From Pseudoxanthomonas sp. NC8 (GTDB lineage: Bacteria > Pseudomonadota > Gammaproteobacteria > Xanthomonadales > Xanthomonadaceae), in NCBI GenBank assembly GCA_025232375.1, contig CP060419.1, positions 991,001 to 1,055,000 on the forward strand: a stretch of DNA of 64,000 nucleotides. Reading direction: 5' to 3'. The notes under the pieces were generated by a model. That model was not told the origin of the DNA and ran no database searches. It saw only the letters and a program-made list of their open reading frames with translations. Both the position numbers and the translations under genes were made by a program. How positions within the stretch are numbered: position 1 is the stretch's first letter; every line of letters starts with the position of its first letter. This document shows, in pieces, positions 1 to 10,105 of the stretch.

Positions 1-195
1 GCCCAGTTCTTCCTGCAACTGCCGGAGCACTGCGTCGGCCGGCTCGTACAGGCCGACCCAGGCGAAGCCCGGCACGTCTTCGTCGAGCTTCTCGCTGAGC
101 AGCTCCAGCGGCAGGTCCTGGCGGCGGCCGTCGCCGTCGTACCACACGCAGTTGATGACGCAGGCAGGATTGGCGGGCGCGGCGACATTTTCCAT
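1..195 (-). CDS. corA: CorA-family Mg2+/Co2+ transporter, N-terminal fragment
   Basis: The first 65 codons of a gene that leaves the window at base 1. The ATG is the complement of 193-195. The visible part begins MENVAAPANP and contains CVINCVWYDGDGRRQDLP and FAWVGLYEPADAVLRQL, which resembles the cytoplasmic N-terminal domain of proteobacterial CorA magnesium channels, where a hydrophobic 'WVGLYEP' stretch precedes a helical region. The two C-terminal membrane helices and the GMN motif lie outside the window, so the assignment rests on the N-terminal pattern only. The 184 bases between this start and the next gene hold no recognisable feature. Confidence 0.6.
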   Translation of the reverse strand, partial: MENVAAPANPACVINCVWYDGDGRRQDLPLELLSEKLDEDVPGFAWVGLYEPADAVLRQLQEELG

Positions 196-379
196 GCCGC
201 ATCCTGCGCCGTGCCGGCGCGTGCGGCAAGCACGGACGACCGGGACGCTGTCCCGTGTCGGCGTCGTCGCCGCATCGGTGATCGCGGCGTGTACAAGGCC
301 GCGCCTGCGCGTTGCCCGGTGCGGTCCGAAGGGGCTGACACCGGGACAGGCAGGACGCCGCCCGTCCGCAGATTGGGGC

Positions 380-1593
380 CTACGTCGAGCGGGGCGCGCG
401 CCCCAGCGCCAGCGCCAGCGCGACGTGCACCGGCAGCAGCAGCGCGATCCACGGCAGGGTGTATTGCGGCTGCAGGCTCAGCCACTGCAGTATCCAGCCC
501 AGCGTGGCCGACGCGGCCACGGCCCAGAGCAGCGGCCGAAACGCCTTGCCGGGCACGCGCCCGCGCAGTAGCGCTACCGCGCCGGGCAGCAGCAGCAGGC
601 ACAGCGGACTGAGCCAGAACAGGTTGCGGTTCGCCCAACCGGCGTGGTGCGCGGTGAAGCCCCAGATGAAGACCAGCAGCAGGCCGGTAATACCGCACAG
701 CAGCCAGAACGGCAGTGCAAACGCGGCCAGCAGGCGCGGACGCCGGCGCGCGGCGAACGCCGCGCCGGCGAGGGCGAGGCCTGCCAGCAGTGGGGCCACC
801 AGCGCCGCGGCATCTCGGCCGGCTCGGGCGCGATCCGGTGCGGCAGGATCTGTTCCTCGGCCATCACCAGCGGCCGGCCCTCGCTGTTGCGCGCCTCGCG
901 CAGGCTGTCGGTAAGGCGCATCGGCACGAAGGCTTCCTCCCAGCGCGACAGCGGCCGGTCCGCATAGGGGCCGAGGCTGGGTCGAAACCCAGCCACATCC
1001 ATGGTGCCGGCCGCGCTATAGGGCGCACCGCTTCGCTGCGATAGGTATTGCCACGCGAGCGGCCGGCCAGCTGCGACTGCAGGGCGCCGTCCAGTGCATC
1101 GTCCAGCGCATCGCGCACCTGGGTGGCGCAGTTGGCGGTGAAGTAGTCGTAGCGGTAGCGCGCGTTTTCCGGGCGGGCGCGTTCGGCCAGCGCATCGGCC
1201 AGCGCGCTGGCCTGCGCCGGTTCCAGGTCCAGCCACTGCACGCTGACGCCGCGCCCGGCGTGGCGGTACTGCTGCAGGTCCTCCTGCGCCGGCATCGCGA
1301 ATAAGGTAATACATCATGTCGCCGCGCAGGAAGCGCGACAGGAAGTCCGGTTCGCCCGGGTCGAAGAAGCCGAAGTTGTACGACGTCGCCGCACCGGTCG
1401 CGGGGTCGACGACGACGATCGCGTCATGGCCGAAGCGTTCGAAGAACACCTCGCCCGGCTGCATGGTCATGATCCCGATGCGCGGTGCGTCCGCCGCGGC
1501 GTGCGCGGCCGACGGCAGAAGCAGCGCCATGCAGGCCAGCAGGCAGGCGAGCAGCGCGGCCGGCCATGCGGGCCACCGGGGCAGCGGTGGCAT
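380..1593 (-). CDS. DUF4105 / Lnb N-terminal-domain membrane protein (frame broken four times)
   Basis: Reassembled product of about 400 aa: signal peptide (LLACLLACMALLLPSAAHA), a DUF4105/Lnb-type periplasmic domain, then a C-terminal part with several hydrophobic helices (for example LLAAFALPFWLLCGITGLLL). Lnb enzymes move acyl chains on lipoproteins with a Cys-His pair. The likely equivalents here are the His in ERFGHDAIVV and the Cys in TANCATQVRDAL. The start overlaps the corC stop as TGATG, so the two are co-transcribed. Breaks: near 1307 (CCTGG read as CCTTAT), near 975 (C run), near 815, and an odd CCTATAG near 1018. Catalytic function is inferred from the family; many DUF4105 proteins are uncharacterised. 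Confidence 0.7.
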
Positions 1594-2473
1594 CAGCCTG
1601 CGTCCTGCGCGTCCGGCGCCAGCACCGCCACCTGGAACGCATGCACGCGCCGCGCATCGGCGCGGATCACCCGGAACGCGAAGCGGTCCAGGTCAGTTCC
1701 TCGCCGGTCTCGGGCAGGTGGCCGATCGCCTCGGTGACCAGGCCGCCGATGGTGTCGTACTCGTCGTCGGGGAAGCTGGCGCCGAAGCGTTCGTTGAAAT
1801 CGCCGATCGGGGTGAGCGCGTCGACCACGAACTGGCCGTCGGCCTGGGCGGCGATCAGCGCGCTGGCGTCCCAGGTCTCGTCGTGCTCGTCGTCGATCTG
1901 GCCGACGATCTGCTCGAGCACGTCCTCGATCGTGACTTAAGGCCGGCCACGCCGCCATATTCGTCGACGACGATCGCCATGTGGTTGTGCGAGAGCCGGA
2001 ACTCCTTGAGCAGGAGATTGAGCTTCTTCGACTCGGGGATCAGCACCGCCGGGCGCAGCAGCGCATGGATGTCGCCGGGGCCGTTGTCCGCGACCACGCC
2101 GCGCAGCAGGTCCTTGGCCAGCAGGATGCCCAGGATCTCGTCGCGATCCTCGCCATGCACCGGGAAGCGCGAGTGGCCGGATTCGACCACCTGCTTCATC
2201 AGGTCCAGGAAGCGCGCGTCGGCGGGTAGCGAGACCATCTGCGAGCGCGAGACCATCACGTCGCCCACGGTCAGTTCCGACACCGACAGCGCGCCTTCCA
2301 TCATGCGCAGGGTGTCGGCGTCGATAAGGCCGTCGGCCCGGGCGTCGCGCATGATCGCGACCAGGTCTTCGCGCGTATCGGGTTCGCCGGAGAATGCGGA
2401 ACTGATCCGCTCCATGGGAGCGCCGGCGTTCGTGCGGCTCCGGCGCGTTGCGACTACTGTCGTCTTCGGACAT
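1593..2473 (-). CDS. corC: HlyC/CorC-family CBS-domain protein (YbeX)
   Basis: About 293 aa. It opens MSEDDSSRNAPEPHERRRS, continues with two CBS domains (VGDVMVSRSQMVSLPADA through GILLAKDLLRGVV) and ends in the CorC_HlyC domain (SHNHMAIVVDEYGGVAGL, then EDVLEQIVGQIDDEHD). CorC/YbeX proteins are linked to Mg2+/Co2+ efflux and ribosome maintenance. It sits in the conserved ybeZ-ybeY-ybeX order. Three breaks, all at CCTGG: near 2417 (expected SWLERIS), near 1937 (GGCCTGGTC read as GGCCTTAAGTC, expected GLVTIED) and near 1690 (CCCTGG missing a C, expected LTLDRFAFRV). The reading after repair is continuous to the stop. Confidence 0.88.
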
Positions 2474-2517
2474 TCGTGGGAGTGTGCGCGCCCGGGAATC
2501 CGGGCGGTGCCGGCAGT

Positions 2518-3148
2518 CTAGCGTGGTTGGGCGCCGCCGGGCGAGGGCGCGGCGGTTTCGGTGCCCGGCGCCGCCGGTTCGGCCGGCTCGGGCGGATCGA
2601 GGCTGTAGCTGCATCCGGTAAGGGTCTTGCCGGGATGCGAATCCACGTTGGAGACATTGATCACCGCCGAGTCGATCCAACCGGGCCGGCCATCGGGGCC
2701 GGCAACCTCGCTGGCGCGCGCCTCGCGGCCGAAGATCGCCTTCTCCGGCGTATCCACGCCGGTCTCCAGCTGCAGCTCGCGGGCCAGCACGCGCGGCTCG
2801 GCAAGGTCGAGCACCGCGACCACGCCGTCGCCGGCGAAGGCGATGTGGTCGGACGTGCGCCCGAAGACGGACACCGGCGTGTTCAGCCTGTACTCGAGCA
2901 TGAACGGGTTGGACTGGGGCAGCGGCCGCCAGCCTAGGGCCACCGCCTTCAGCGGATCCTGCAGGACAGGAAGATAGGCGGCGAACCCGGCATGGCCGAG
3001 CCGGCATTCGAGCAGTGCGGAAAGGTCGGGCGGCGCCGCAGGCGCGGCTGCATCGGCCGCCTGCGCGTCCGCGGTGGTTGCGGACACGGCAAGGGGGCCA
3101 GCAGGGCGGTAGCGGAGCAGGCAAGGCGGGACGGTGCGGCGCGATGCA
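2518..3148 (-). CDS. Secreted hypothetical protein inside the ybeZYX operon
   Basis: About 210 aa, not recognised. It starts MHRAAPSRLACSATALLAPLAV with an Ala-rich, cleavable-looking signal peptide once a CCCTGG miscall near 3103 is repaired; without the repair the mature part opens at a GTG (3087). The mature region contains LLECRLGHAGFAAYLPVL, FGRTSDHIAFAGDGVVAVL and a C-terminal GCSYSL followed by a Pro/Glu-rich tail. It lies between ybeY and corC with short gaps, so it is presumably co-expressed. A periplasmic location is inferred. No catalytic motif is visible. Confidence 0.6.
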
Positions 3149-3156
3149 TGGAGGGA

Positions 3157-3627
3157 TCATTCCTCGGCATAGGGATCGGGCAGGCCGAGACCGGCGAGGA
3201 TCTCGCGTTCGAGCTGTTCCATCGCTTCGGCTTCCTTGTCGTCCTCGTGGTCCCAGCCGAGCAGGTGCAGCACGCCGTGCACGGTCAGGTGCGCGTAGTG
3301 CGCCTGCGATGGCTTGCGCTGTTCCTTCGCCTCGCGCGCCACCACCGGCGCGCAGATCACCAGGTCGCCGAGCAGGGGCATCTTCACCCCCTCGGGCAGG
3401 TCGGCCGGGAAGCTGAGCACGTTGGTCGCGTAGTCCTTGCCGCGGTAGTGGCGGTTGAGCGCCCGTCCCTCGCGCGCGTCCACGATCCGGATCGCCAGGT
3501 CGGCCTCGCGGATGCGGCTCTTCAGTGCCGCGGCGACCCATTTGCGGAAGCTGACCGCGGACGGCACGCCGGTGCGCGGCACCGCGTAGTTGACGGAGAC
3601 ATCGAGGCGGACGGGGCCCTTGGTCAT
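3157..3627 (-). CDS. ybeY: Endoribonuclease YbeY (rRNA maturation)
   Basis: 157 aa, the usual family length, start [16 protein letters not shown]. The zinc-binding signature [15 protein letters not shown] (three His, H-x3-H-x5-H) is complete. YbeY is a single-strand endoribonuclease acting in 16S rRNA 3'-end maturation and late 30S quality control. It follows phoH (ybeZ), its standard partner, with a short gap. No frame break was found in this gene. Confidence 0.95.
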   Translation of the reverse strand: MTKGPVRLDVSVNYAVPRTGVPSAVSFRKWVAAALKSRIREADLAIRIVDAREGRALNRHYRGKDYATNVLSFPADLPEGVKMPLLGDLVICAPVVAREAKEQRKPSQAHYAHLTVHGVLHLLGWDHEDDKEAEAMEQLEREILAGLGLPDPYAEE

Positions 3628-3667
3628 GGCGTGCTCCGGCGCGTGCCGGCCTCTGCGGCTTTGCTGT

Positions 3668-4652
3668 TCATGCCGGCCCCGTCTCCCTGTCCTGGGCATC
3701 GCGGCGGTCGTAGGCGCTGACGATCTTCGCCACCAGCGGATGGCGGACCACGTCGCGCGATTCGAAGAAGGTGAAGCTCACGCCCTCGACGTCGCGCAGC
3801 ACGTCGATCGCGTCGCGCAGGCCGGACTTGACGTGCTTGGGCAGGTCGACCTAGGTCATGTCGCCGGTGACCACCGCGGTGGAGCCATAGCCCAGCCGGG
3901 TCAGGAACATCTTCATCTGCTCGATGGTCGTGTTCTGGGCCTCGTCCAGGATCACGAACGCATCGTTGAGCGTGCGCCCGCGCATGTAGGCCAGCGGCGC
4001 GATCTCGATGACGTTCTTCTCCAGCAGCTTGACCACCTTCTCCACGCCGAGCATCTCGTACAGCGCGTCGTACAGCGGCCGCAGGTAGGGATCCACCTTC
4101 TGGCTCAGGTCGCCGGGCAGGAAACCGAGCTTCTCGCCGGCCTCCACCGCCGGGCGCACCAGCACCAGCCGCTGCACCCGCGATTCGTTGAGCGCGTCCA
4201 CCGCCATGGCCACGGCGAGGAAGGTCTTGCCGGTACCGGCCGGGCCGATGCCGAAGTTGATGTCGTGGCTGGCGATGGCGTGCAGGTAGCGCGCCTGGTT
4301 GGCGCCGCGGCCGCGGATGGTGCCGCGGCGCACCCGCACCGCCACTTCCTGCGGCTGGAAGCCCTCGTCGTCGAGATGGTCGACGTTGGCCTCGTTCAGG
4401 CGCAGGTGGATCGCATGGCTGTCGAAGGTGGTCTCGCCGGATTCGGCGTAGAGCGCGCGCAGGAGGTGCTCGGCGCTGGCGACCGCATCCTCCGCTCCGC
4501 TCACCCGGAACACGTTGCCGCGGTTGGCGATCTCCACGCCCAGGCGCAGTTCGAGCTGGCGCAGGTGGCCGTCGAACGGGCCGGCGAGGTTGGGTAAGGC
4601 GTTCGGTATCGGAAGGTTCGAGGGTGAAATCGCGGTGTGCGGGAGCGGGCAT
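3668..4652 (-). CDS. ybeZ: PhoH-like ATPase YbeZ
   Basis: About 327 aa after repair. Starts [19 protein letters not shown]. The Walker A region is [18 protein letters not shown] and Walker B is [12 protein letters not shown]. PhoH/YbeZ proteins are P-loop ATPases that work with YbeY in RNA processing. Two defects lie on CCWGG sites: near 4594 CCTGG is read as CCTTAC (expected ERLANLAGPF), and near 3853 CCAGG is read as CTAGG, giving an in-frame TAG where the family has GDMTQVDLPK. The frame continues unchanged past this TAG to the TGA at 3668, which argues that the TAG is not real. Confidence 0.88.
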
Positions 4653-4751
4653 GGGGCGCACGCGTGGGTCGTGCGGCGGTACGGAACAGGGTGGAAGCGT
4701 AGCGCGCCGGCCCGCGTGCGGCCAGTCAAGGTCTGGGCGCCGGCACTTGCT

Positions 4752-4773
4752 TTTAATTAATTGCAGGATTAAA
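4752..4773. promoter_or_regulatory. AT-rich inverted repeat before the TetR gene (candidate operator)
   Basis: TTTAAT (4752-4757) and ATTAAA (4768-4773) form an interrupted inverted repeat in the short AT-rich gap between the divergent phoH and tetR starts, 8 bases before the tetR ATG. TetR-family genes often autoregulate from such a site. This is position and symmetry only. Confidence 0.3.
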
Positions 4774-4781
4774 TAACCGTC

Positions 4782-5487
4782 ATGGCCCGGCAGACCTCTC
4801 CGGCTGACAGGAAATCCGGCGCTGCCGGCGGCGCCGGCCCGTCGCGCGCGCCGCGGCGCAACCGCGGCAGGCCCGGCGCCGACGCGCCCGAACTGCGTCC
4901 GCGCCTGCTCGATGCGGCGCTGGCCTGCTACGCGGCAAAAGGCATCGCCGCCACCTCGCTGCGCGACATCGCCCGCCATGCCGGGGTCACCCCGGCGCTC
5001 CTCCACTACTACTTCGGCGACGGTCGGCAACTGCTCGACGCGGTCGTGGCCGAGCGGGTGCTGCCGGCGCTGGCGCCACTGCGCGAGGCGGTGGAGCAGG
5101 TCGGCGACGATGTCGGCATGCTGGTCTCCACCTTCGTCGACGGGATGGCCCGGATCGTGGCGTGTCATCCCCTGGCTGCCTGCGCTGTGGGTGCGCGAGG
5201 TGGTCAGCGAAGGCGGCGCACTGCGCGGCCTGTTGACCGAGCGCATCGCCCCCGGCATCGCCGTGCTGATGTCGCAGCGTTTCGCCGCCGCGCAGGCGCG
5301 TGGCGAACTCAATCCGGCGCTGGATCCACGCCTGCTGATGGTGTCGCTGATCGGGCTGACCCTGTTTCCCGCGGCCGGGGCGCCGATCTGGCGGCAGATC
5401 TTCGATGCCGGCGACCTCGGCGTGGACGACCTCCGGCGCCATGCGCTGGCCCTGCTGGACCGCGGACTGGAGCTGCGCCATGCGTGA
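4782..5487 (+). CDS. TetR-family regulator of the adjoining efflux cassette
   Basis: About 234 aa. The N-terminal HTH is clear: [39 protein letters not shown]. It is preceded by a basic, Pro/Ala-rich extension of about 40 residues. The C-terminal ligand domain includes [17 protein letters not shown] after repair of one extra C at 5171 (CCCTGG read as CCCCTGG). The stop overlaps the next start as ATGCGTGA. The order TetR-HlyD-ABC-permease resembles E. coli cecR(ybiH)-ybhGFSR, so this protein probably represses its own efflux operon. The ligand is unknown. Confidence 0.87.
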
Positions 5488-6438
5488 ACCGAACCGGCCT
5501 GTGCTGCTTGCCGCCTGCCTGCTGCTTGCCGCCTGCGGGCGGCAAGCGCCGCAGGCCCTGGGCACCCTCGAGTGGGACCGCGTGACCCTGCCAGCGCCGG
5601 CGGCCGAGCGCATCCTGCGCACCGACGTGCGCGAGGGCGACCAGGTTGCCGCCGGCGCACCCCTGCTGCAGCTGGAGGCGGCCACCGGCGAGGCCGAGCT
5701 GGCATCACTGCAGGCGCAGGCGCGACAGCGCGGCGAGGCGCTCCGGGAGCTGCGCACCGGCCCGCGCGAGGAAGACATCGCCAGGCCCGCGCGAACCTGG
5801 CCAGCCAGCGCCCGCGCCCTACCTGGGACGCGCAGGCGTACTACGCGCGCCTGCGGCCTCTCGGTGCGCGCCAGCTGGTCGCCGCGGCGGTCGTGGACCG
5901 CGCGCGCGCCGATGCCTCGAGTGCCGCCGCGCAGGCGCAGCAAGCCGACGCCGCGCTGCTGGAGCTGGAGCGCGGCACGCGCGTCGAACAGGTCGCGCAG
6001 GGCGCCGCCGCGCTCGCCGCCGCCGAGGCGCAGGCACAGGCGCGCGCGGTGACGCTGCGCAAGCTCGACGTGGTCGCGCCGCGGGCTGGGCGCGTCGACA
6101 GCCTGCCGTACAAGACCGGCGACCAGGCGCCGGTGGGTGCGCCGCTGGCGGTGCTGCTGGTCGGCGATGCGCCGTACGCGCGCATCTACGTGCCGCAGGC
6201 GCTGCGTGCACGGGTCAAGGTCGGCGACCGCGCGCAGGTGCATGTGGCCGGCCACGAGCAGGCGTATCCGGGACGGGTGCGGATGATCCGCAGCGAACCG
6301 GTATTCACCCCGTACTTCGCGCTCACCGGACAGGACGCCGAGCGGCTCAGCTACCTGGCCGAAGTCGCGCTGGAACCCGCGGCGGCGGACCTGCCGCCCG
6401 GGGTTCCGGTGGAGGTGCGCTTCGATGCCGGCCACTGA
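5480..6438 (+). CDS. HlyD-family membrane-fusion lipoprotein (YbhG-like)
   Basis: About 320 aa. Starts [20 protein letters not shown], with a lipobox (LLAAC) that predicts a lipid anchor rather than the usual single N-terminal helix. Then come a lipoyl-like half ([16 protein letters not shown]), a coiled-coil region rich in Ala/Gln/Arg, the second lipoyl half ([19 protein letters not shown]) and a beta-barrel domain. One break near 5783: CCCAGG lost a C (expected [14 protein letters not shown]). It would link the inner-membrane ABC unit below to an outer-membrane channel encoded elsewhere. Confidence 0.87.
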
Positions 6439-7386
6439 CCCTGCTGTCCCCCATCGCTGGCGATCCACGTACGCGGCCTGACCCGCCGCTTCGGCGCGCT
6501 GGTGGCGGTCGACAACGTCGATCTCGATGTGCCCCGGCAGGCGGTGTACGGCTTCCTCGGTCCGAACGGTTCGGGCAAGTCGACCACCATCCGCATGCTC
6601 TGCGGCCTGCTCACGCCGACCGCCGGCGAGATCGACGTGCTCGGCCTGCGCATTCCCGAGCAGGCCGAACAGCTGCGCACGCGGATCGGCTACATGACCC
6701 AGAAGTTCTCGCTGTTCGAGGACCTGAGCGTGCGCGAGAACCTGGAATTCCTCGCCGCGATCTACGGCCTGTCGCGGCAGGCCGCGCGCGCGCGGATCGA
6801 CGAGCTGGTCGAGCACTACCGCTTCGGCGACCGCCAGAAGCAGCTGGCCGGCACCCTGAGCGGCGGGCAGAAACAGCGGCTGGCCCTGGCCGGTGCGGTG
6901 ATCCACAAGCCCGAGCTGCTGTTCCTCGACGAACCCACCAGCGCGGTCGATCCCGAATCGCGCCGCGACTTCTGGGAAAAGCTGTTCGAGCTGGCCGATG
7001 CGGGGACGACCCTGCTGGTCTCCACCCACTACATGGACGAAGCCGAGCGCTGCCACCGCATCGCCATCCTCGATCGCGGCGCGCTGGTGGCCGACGGCAC
7101 GCCGGCCGGGCTGGCCGACGCCCTGGACGGGCGCGCGCTGCTGGTCGAGGCCGCCGCGCCGCGGCGCGTGCAGCACGCGCTGGAGGGGGCTCCGGGGATC
7201 GCCAGCGTGGCCCAGATCGGCAACCAGCTGCGCGTGCTGCTCGGTGCGGACGGCTCGGCCGCTTCGGTGGACGACGCACTCGCGCGCGCCGGCGTGCCGG
7301 CCACCGTGGCGCCGGTGCGGGCGAACCTGGAGGACGTGTTCGTCGCCGCCACCCGGGGCCTGCACCGCGAGGAGGCGGCGGCATGA
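6425..7386 (+). CDS. ABC transporter ATP-binding protein (YbhF-like, single domain)
   Basis: About 320 aa. Walker A GPNGSGKSTTIRML, signature LSGGQKQRLALAGA, Walker B LLFLDEPTSAVDPESR and the switch His in LVSTHYMDEAERC. Best start is the ATG at 6425, overlapping the HlyD stop, giving MPATDPAVP then SLAIHVRGLTRRFGALVAVD; this needs one extra C in the C5 run near 6463. Otherwise the frame opens only at the GTG at 6502. E. coli YbhF is a fused double ATPase, whereas this one has a single domain. Substrate unknown. Confidence 0.87.
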
Positions 7387-8471
7387 AAGCCGGCCGGCTG
7401 CTGGCGGTGATGGTCAAGGAGCTGCGGCAGATGCGCCGCGACCGGATCACCCTGGCGATGATCGTCGGCATCCCGGTGGTGCAGTTGCTGTTGTTCGGCT
7501 ACGCGATCAACACCAACCTGCGCGACCTGTCGGCCGGTTTCGTGGACCAGGCGCGGACCTCCGCTTCGCGTGCGCTGGTCATGGACATCGTCGCCAGCGA
7601 CGTGGTCCGCCCGGCGCTCGACGCGCACACGCCGCAGGAACTGCTCGAGGCGATGCGCCGCGGCCGGATCAGCATCGGCGTGGTCATCCCGGCCGACTTC
7701 GAGGCACGCCGCGCCGAAGGGCGCGAGGCGGTGCAGATCCTCGTCGACGGCAGCGACAACGCGGTGCAAAGCGCGGCGGTGCAGCTGGCGCGGATGCCGC
7801 TGGACGGGTCCGGCGTGGACGTGCGCGCCCAGCAGCCGGTCTCGGTGGTGGCGTTCTACAACCCGCAGCGGCGTTCGGCGGTGAACATCGTCCCCGGCCT
7901 GATCGGGGTGATCCTGACCATGACCATGGTCCTGTTCACCGCCGTGGCCATCGTGCGGGAGCGCGAGCGCGGCAACATGGAGCTGCTTATCGCCAGCCCG
8001 GTCAGCAGCCTCGAGCTGATGGTCGGCAAAGTCCTGCCGTACGTGGCCATCGGCCTGGTCCAGACCACGGTGGTGCTGGCGCTGGGGTTGTGGCTGTTCC
8101 GGGTGCCGCTGGGCGGGAGCCTGCTCGACGTCTACCTGGCCGCCTGCCTGCTGATCGTGGCCAACCTGTCGCTCGGCCTGATGATCTCCACGCGCGCGGC
8201 CTCGCAGTTCCAGGCGATGCAGATGACGTTCTTCGTGTTCCTGCCCTCGATCCTGCTGTCCGGCTTCATGTTCCCGTTCTCGGGCATGCCGTGGGCGGCG
8301 CAGTGGCTGGCCGAACTGTTGCCGCTTACCCACTTCATGCGCCTGGTCCGCGGCATCATGCTGCGCGGCGCCGGCCTCTGGGAGCTGTGGCCGGACGTGC
8401 TGGCGCTGCTGGCCTTCGCCGCGGTGATGATGACCGCGGCGGTGCTGCGCTTCCGCAAGCGGCTGGACTGA
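7383..8471 (+). CDS. ABC-2 type permease (YbhS/YbhR-like)
   Basis: 362 aa, intact. An N-terminal membrane helix ([21 protein letters not shown]) is followed by a periplasmic domain of about 140 residues, then five hydrophobic helices including [23 protein letters not shown]. The motif [16 protein letters not shown] is typical of ABC-2 exporters. The start overlaps the ATPase stop (ATGA). One permease gene is present, so a homodimer is implied, unlike the YbhS-YbhR pair. The cassette ends here, 12 bases from the convergent miaB stop. Confidence 0.9.
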   Translation: MKAGRLLAVMVKELRQMRRDRITLAMIVGIPVVQLLLFGYAINTNLRDLSAGFVDQARTSASRALVMDIVASDVVRPALDAHTPQELLEAMRRGRISIGVVIPADFEARRAEGREAVQILVDGSDNAVQSAAVQLARMPLDGSGVDVRAQQPVSVVAFYNPQRRSAVNIVPGLIGVILTMTMVLFTAVAIVRERERGNMELLIASPVSSLELMVGKVLPYVAIGLVQTTVVLALGLWLFRVPLGGSLLDVYLAACLLIVANLSLGLMISTRAASQFQAMQMTFFVFLPSILLSGFMFPFSGMPWAAQWLAELLPLTHFMRLVRGIMLRGAGLWELWPDVLALLAFAAVMMTAAVLRFRKRLD

Positions 8472-8483
8472 GCGCCCGGTCCG

Positions 8484-9968
8484 TCAGGCCGCGGCGTCGT
8501 CGCGCGTGGCCACGCGGCCGCGCAGCGAGTTGGTCAGCGCCTCGGTGATCACCACGTCGACGAACTGGCCGACCAGCCGCGCCGAACCGGCGAAGTTCAC
8601 CGGGCGCATGTTCTCGGTCTTGCCGGTCAGTTCGTCGGGGTTCTTCTTCGACGGACCCTCGACCAGCACCGTCTGCACCGTGCCGACCATCGCCCGCGAG
8701 ATGCCGGCGGCGTGCGCGTTGATGTGCTGCTGCAGGCGCTCCAGGCGCGCGTGCTTGACCGCCTCGGGGGTGTCGTCCTCGAGGTCGGCGGCCGGCGTTG
8801 GGGCGGCGCGAGTAGATGAAGGAGAAGCTCTGGTCGAAGCCCACGTCTTCGATCAGCTTCATGGTCTTGTCGAAGTCGGCGTCCGTCTCGCCGGGGAAGC
8901 CGACGATGAAGTCCGAGCTGATCGAGATGTCCGGGCGCACCGCGCGAAGCTTGCGGATCTTCTGCTTGAACTCCAGCGCGGTGTAGCCGCGCTTCATCGC
9001 GCTGAGTACCCGGTCGCTGCCGGCCTGCACCGGCAGGTGCAGGTAGTTGGCCAGCTGCGGCACGTCGCGGTAGGCCTCGACCAGCGAGTCGGAGAACTCC
9101 AGCGGGTGCGAGGTGGTGAAGCGGATCCGGCCGATGCCTTCGATCTGGGCGATGGTGCGGATCAGCAGGCCCAGGTCGGCGACCTCGGCTTCGCCTTCGC
9201 CGTCGTGCCCGCCTTCGTTTCCGGCCATGGGCCCGCGATAGGCGTTGACGTTCTGGCCGAGCAGGTTGATCTCGCGCACGCCCTGCGCGGCCAGCTGCGC
9301 CACCTCGACCAGCACATCCTCGAACGGGCGGCTGACCTCGGTGCCACGGGTGTACGGCACCACGCAGAACGAGCAGTACTTGGAGCAGCCTTCCATGATC
9401 GAGACGAACGCGCTCGGGCCCTCGGCGCGAGGCTCGGGCAGGCGGTCGAACTTCTCGATCTCGGGGAAACTGATGTCCACCTGCGGCCGGTTCTGCTCGC
9501 GGCGGGCGCGGATCAGCTCGGGCAGGCGGTGCAGGGTCTGCGGGCCGAACACCAGGTCCACGTACGGCGCGCGCTTGACGATCGCCTCGCCTTCTGGGAG
9601 GCCACGCAGCCGCCGACGCCGATGATCACCTCGCGTCCGCGGCCCTTCAGTGCCTTCCAGCGGCCGAGCTGGCTGAACACCTTCTCCTGTGCCTTCTCGC
9701 GGATCGAGCAGGTGTTGACCAGGACGACGTCGGCCTGTTCGGGGTCGTCGGTCAGCTCCAGGCCTTCGTGTTCGGCGAGCACGTCGGCCATCTTGGCCGA
9801 GTCGTACTCGTTCATCTGGCAGCCGTGGGTCTTTATATAGAGCTTTCCGCGGGCGCCGCCCGGGATGGGGCGGGGCGCGGCACCCGGCAGCGGAACCGGG
9901 GCGGGGGTGGTGGCGGGCGCGATGGCGGCGTCCGGACGGGTGTCCGGCGTGGCGTTCATCCCGGTCAT
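8484..9968 (-). CDS. miaB: tRNA-2-methylthio-N6-dimethylallyladenosine synthase MiaB
   Basis: About 490 aa. The UPF0004 domain carries three cluster cysteines ([27 protein letters not shown]). The radical-SAM motif CxxxCxxC is in [16 protein letters not shown], and a TRAM domain ends the protein ([20 protein letters not shown]). It methylthiolates A37 of tRNAs reading UNN codons. Two breaks: near 9597 CCAGG lost a G (expected [16 protein letters not shown]), and near 8797 at an altered CCCCAA (expected [14 protein letters not shown]). Starts at 9968 (MTGMNATPD) or 9959 are both possible. In many proteobacteria miaB directly precedes ybeZ; here the efflux cassette lies between them. Confidence 0.92.
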
Positions 9969-10105
9969 GGCGGTTAGTCCAGGCGGGCAGGAGGCGCGCA
10001 TTGTAGCCGGCAACGGCTGCCGGCCCCCGGCCGCGCGGCCGCCACCGTTTTCCGCTTGTCGGACAATGGCTTGGCAAGCTCGGGGAAGCCGGGATACTCC
10101 GCGCC

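Noticed and set aside
3840..3870. In-frame TAG in ybeZ as stop-codon recoding or pyrrolysine
   Set aside because: It corresponds to a conserved Gln (CAG) within CCCAGG and is explained by one C-to-T miscall; no recoding signals are seen and other genes use TAG as a stop.
5646..8471. Long overlapping open frames (for example 941 codons across the efflux genes, and many minus-strand frames over 250 codons)
   Set aside because: Arg/Ala/Gly-rich shadow translations of genes on the other frames, expected at this GC content; they show no motifs.
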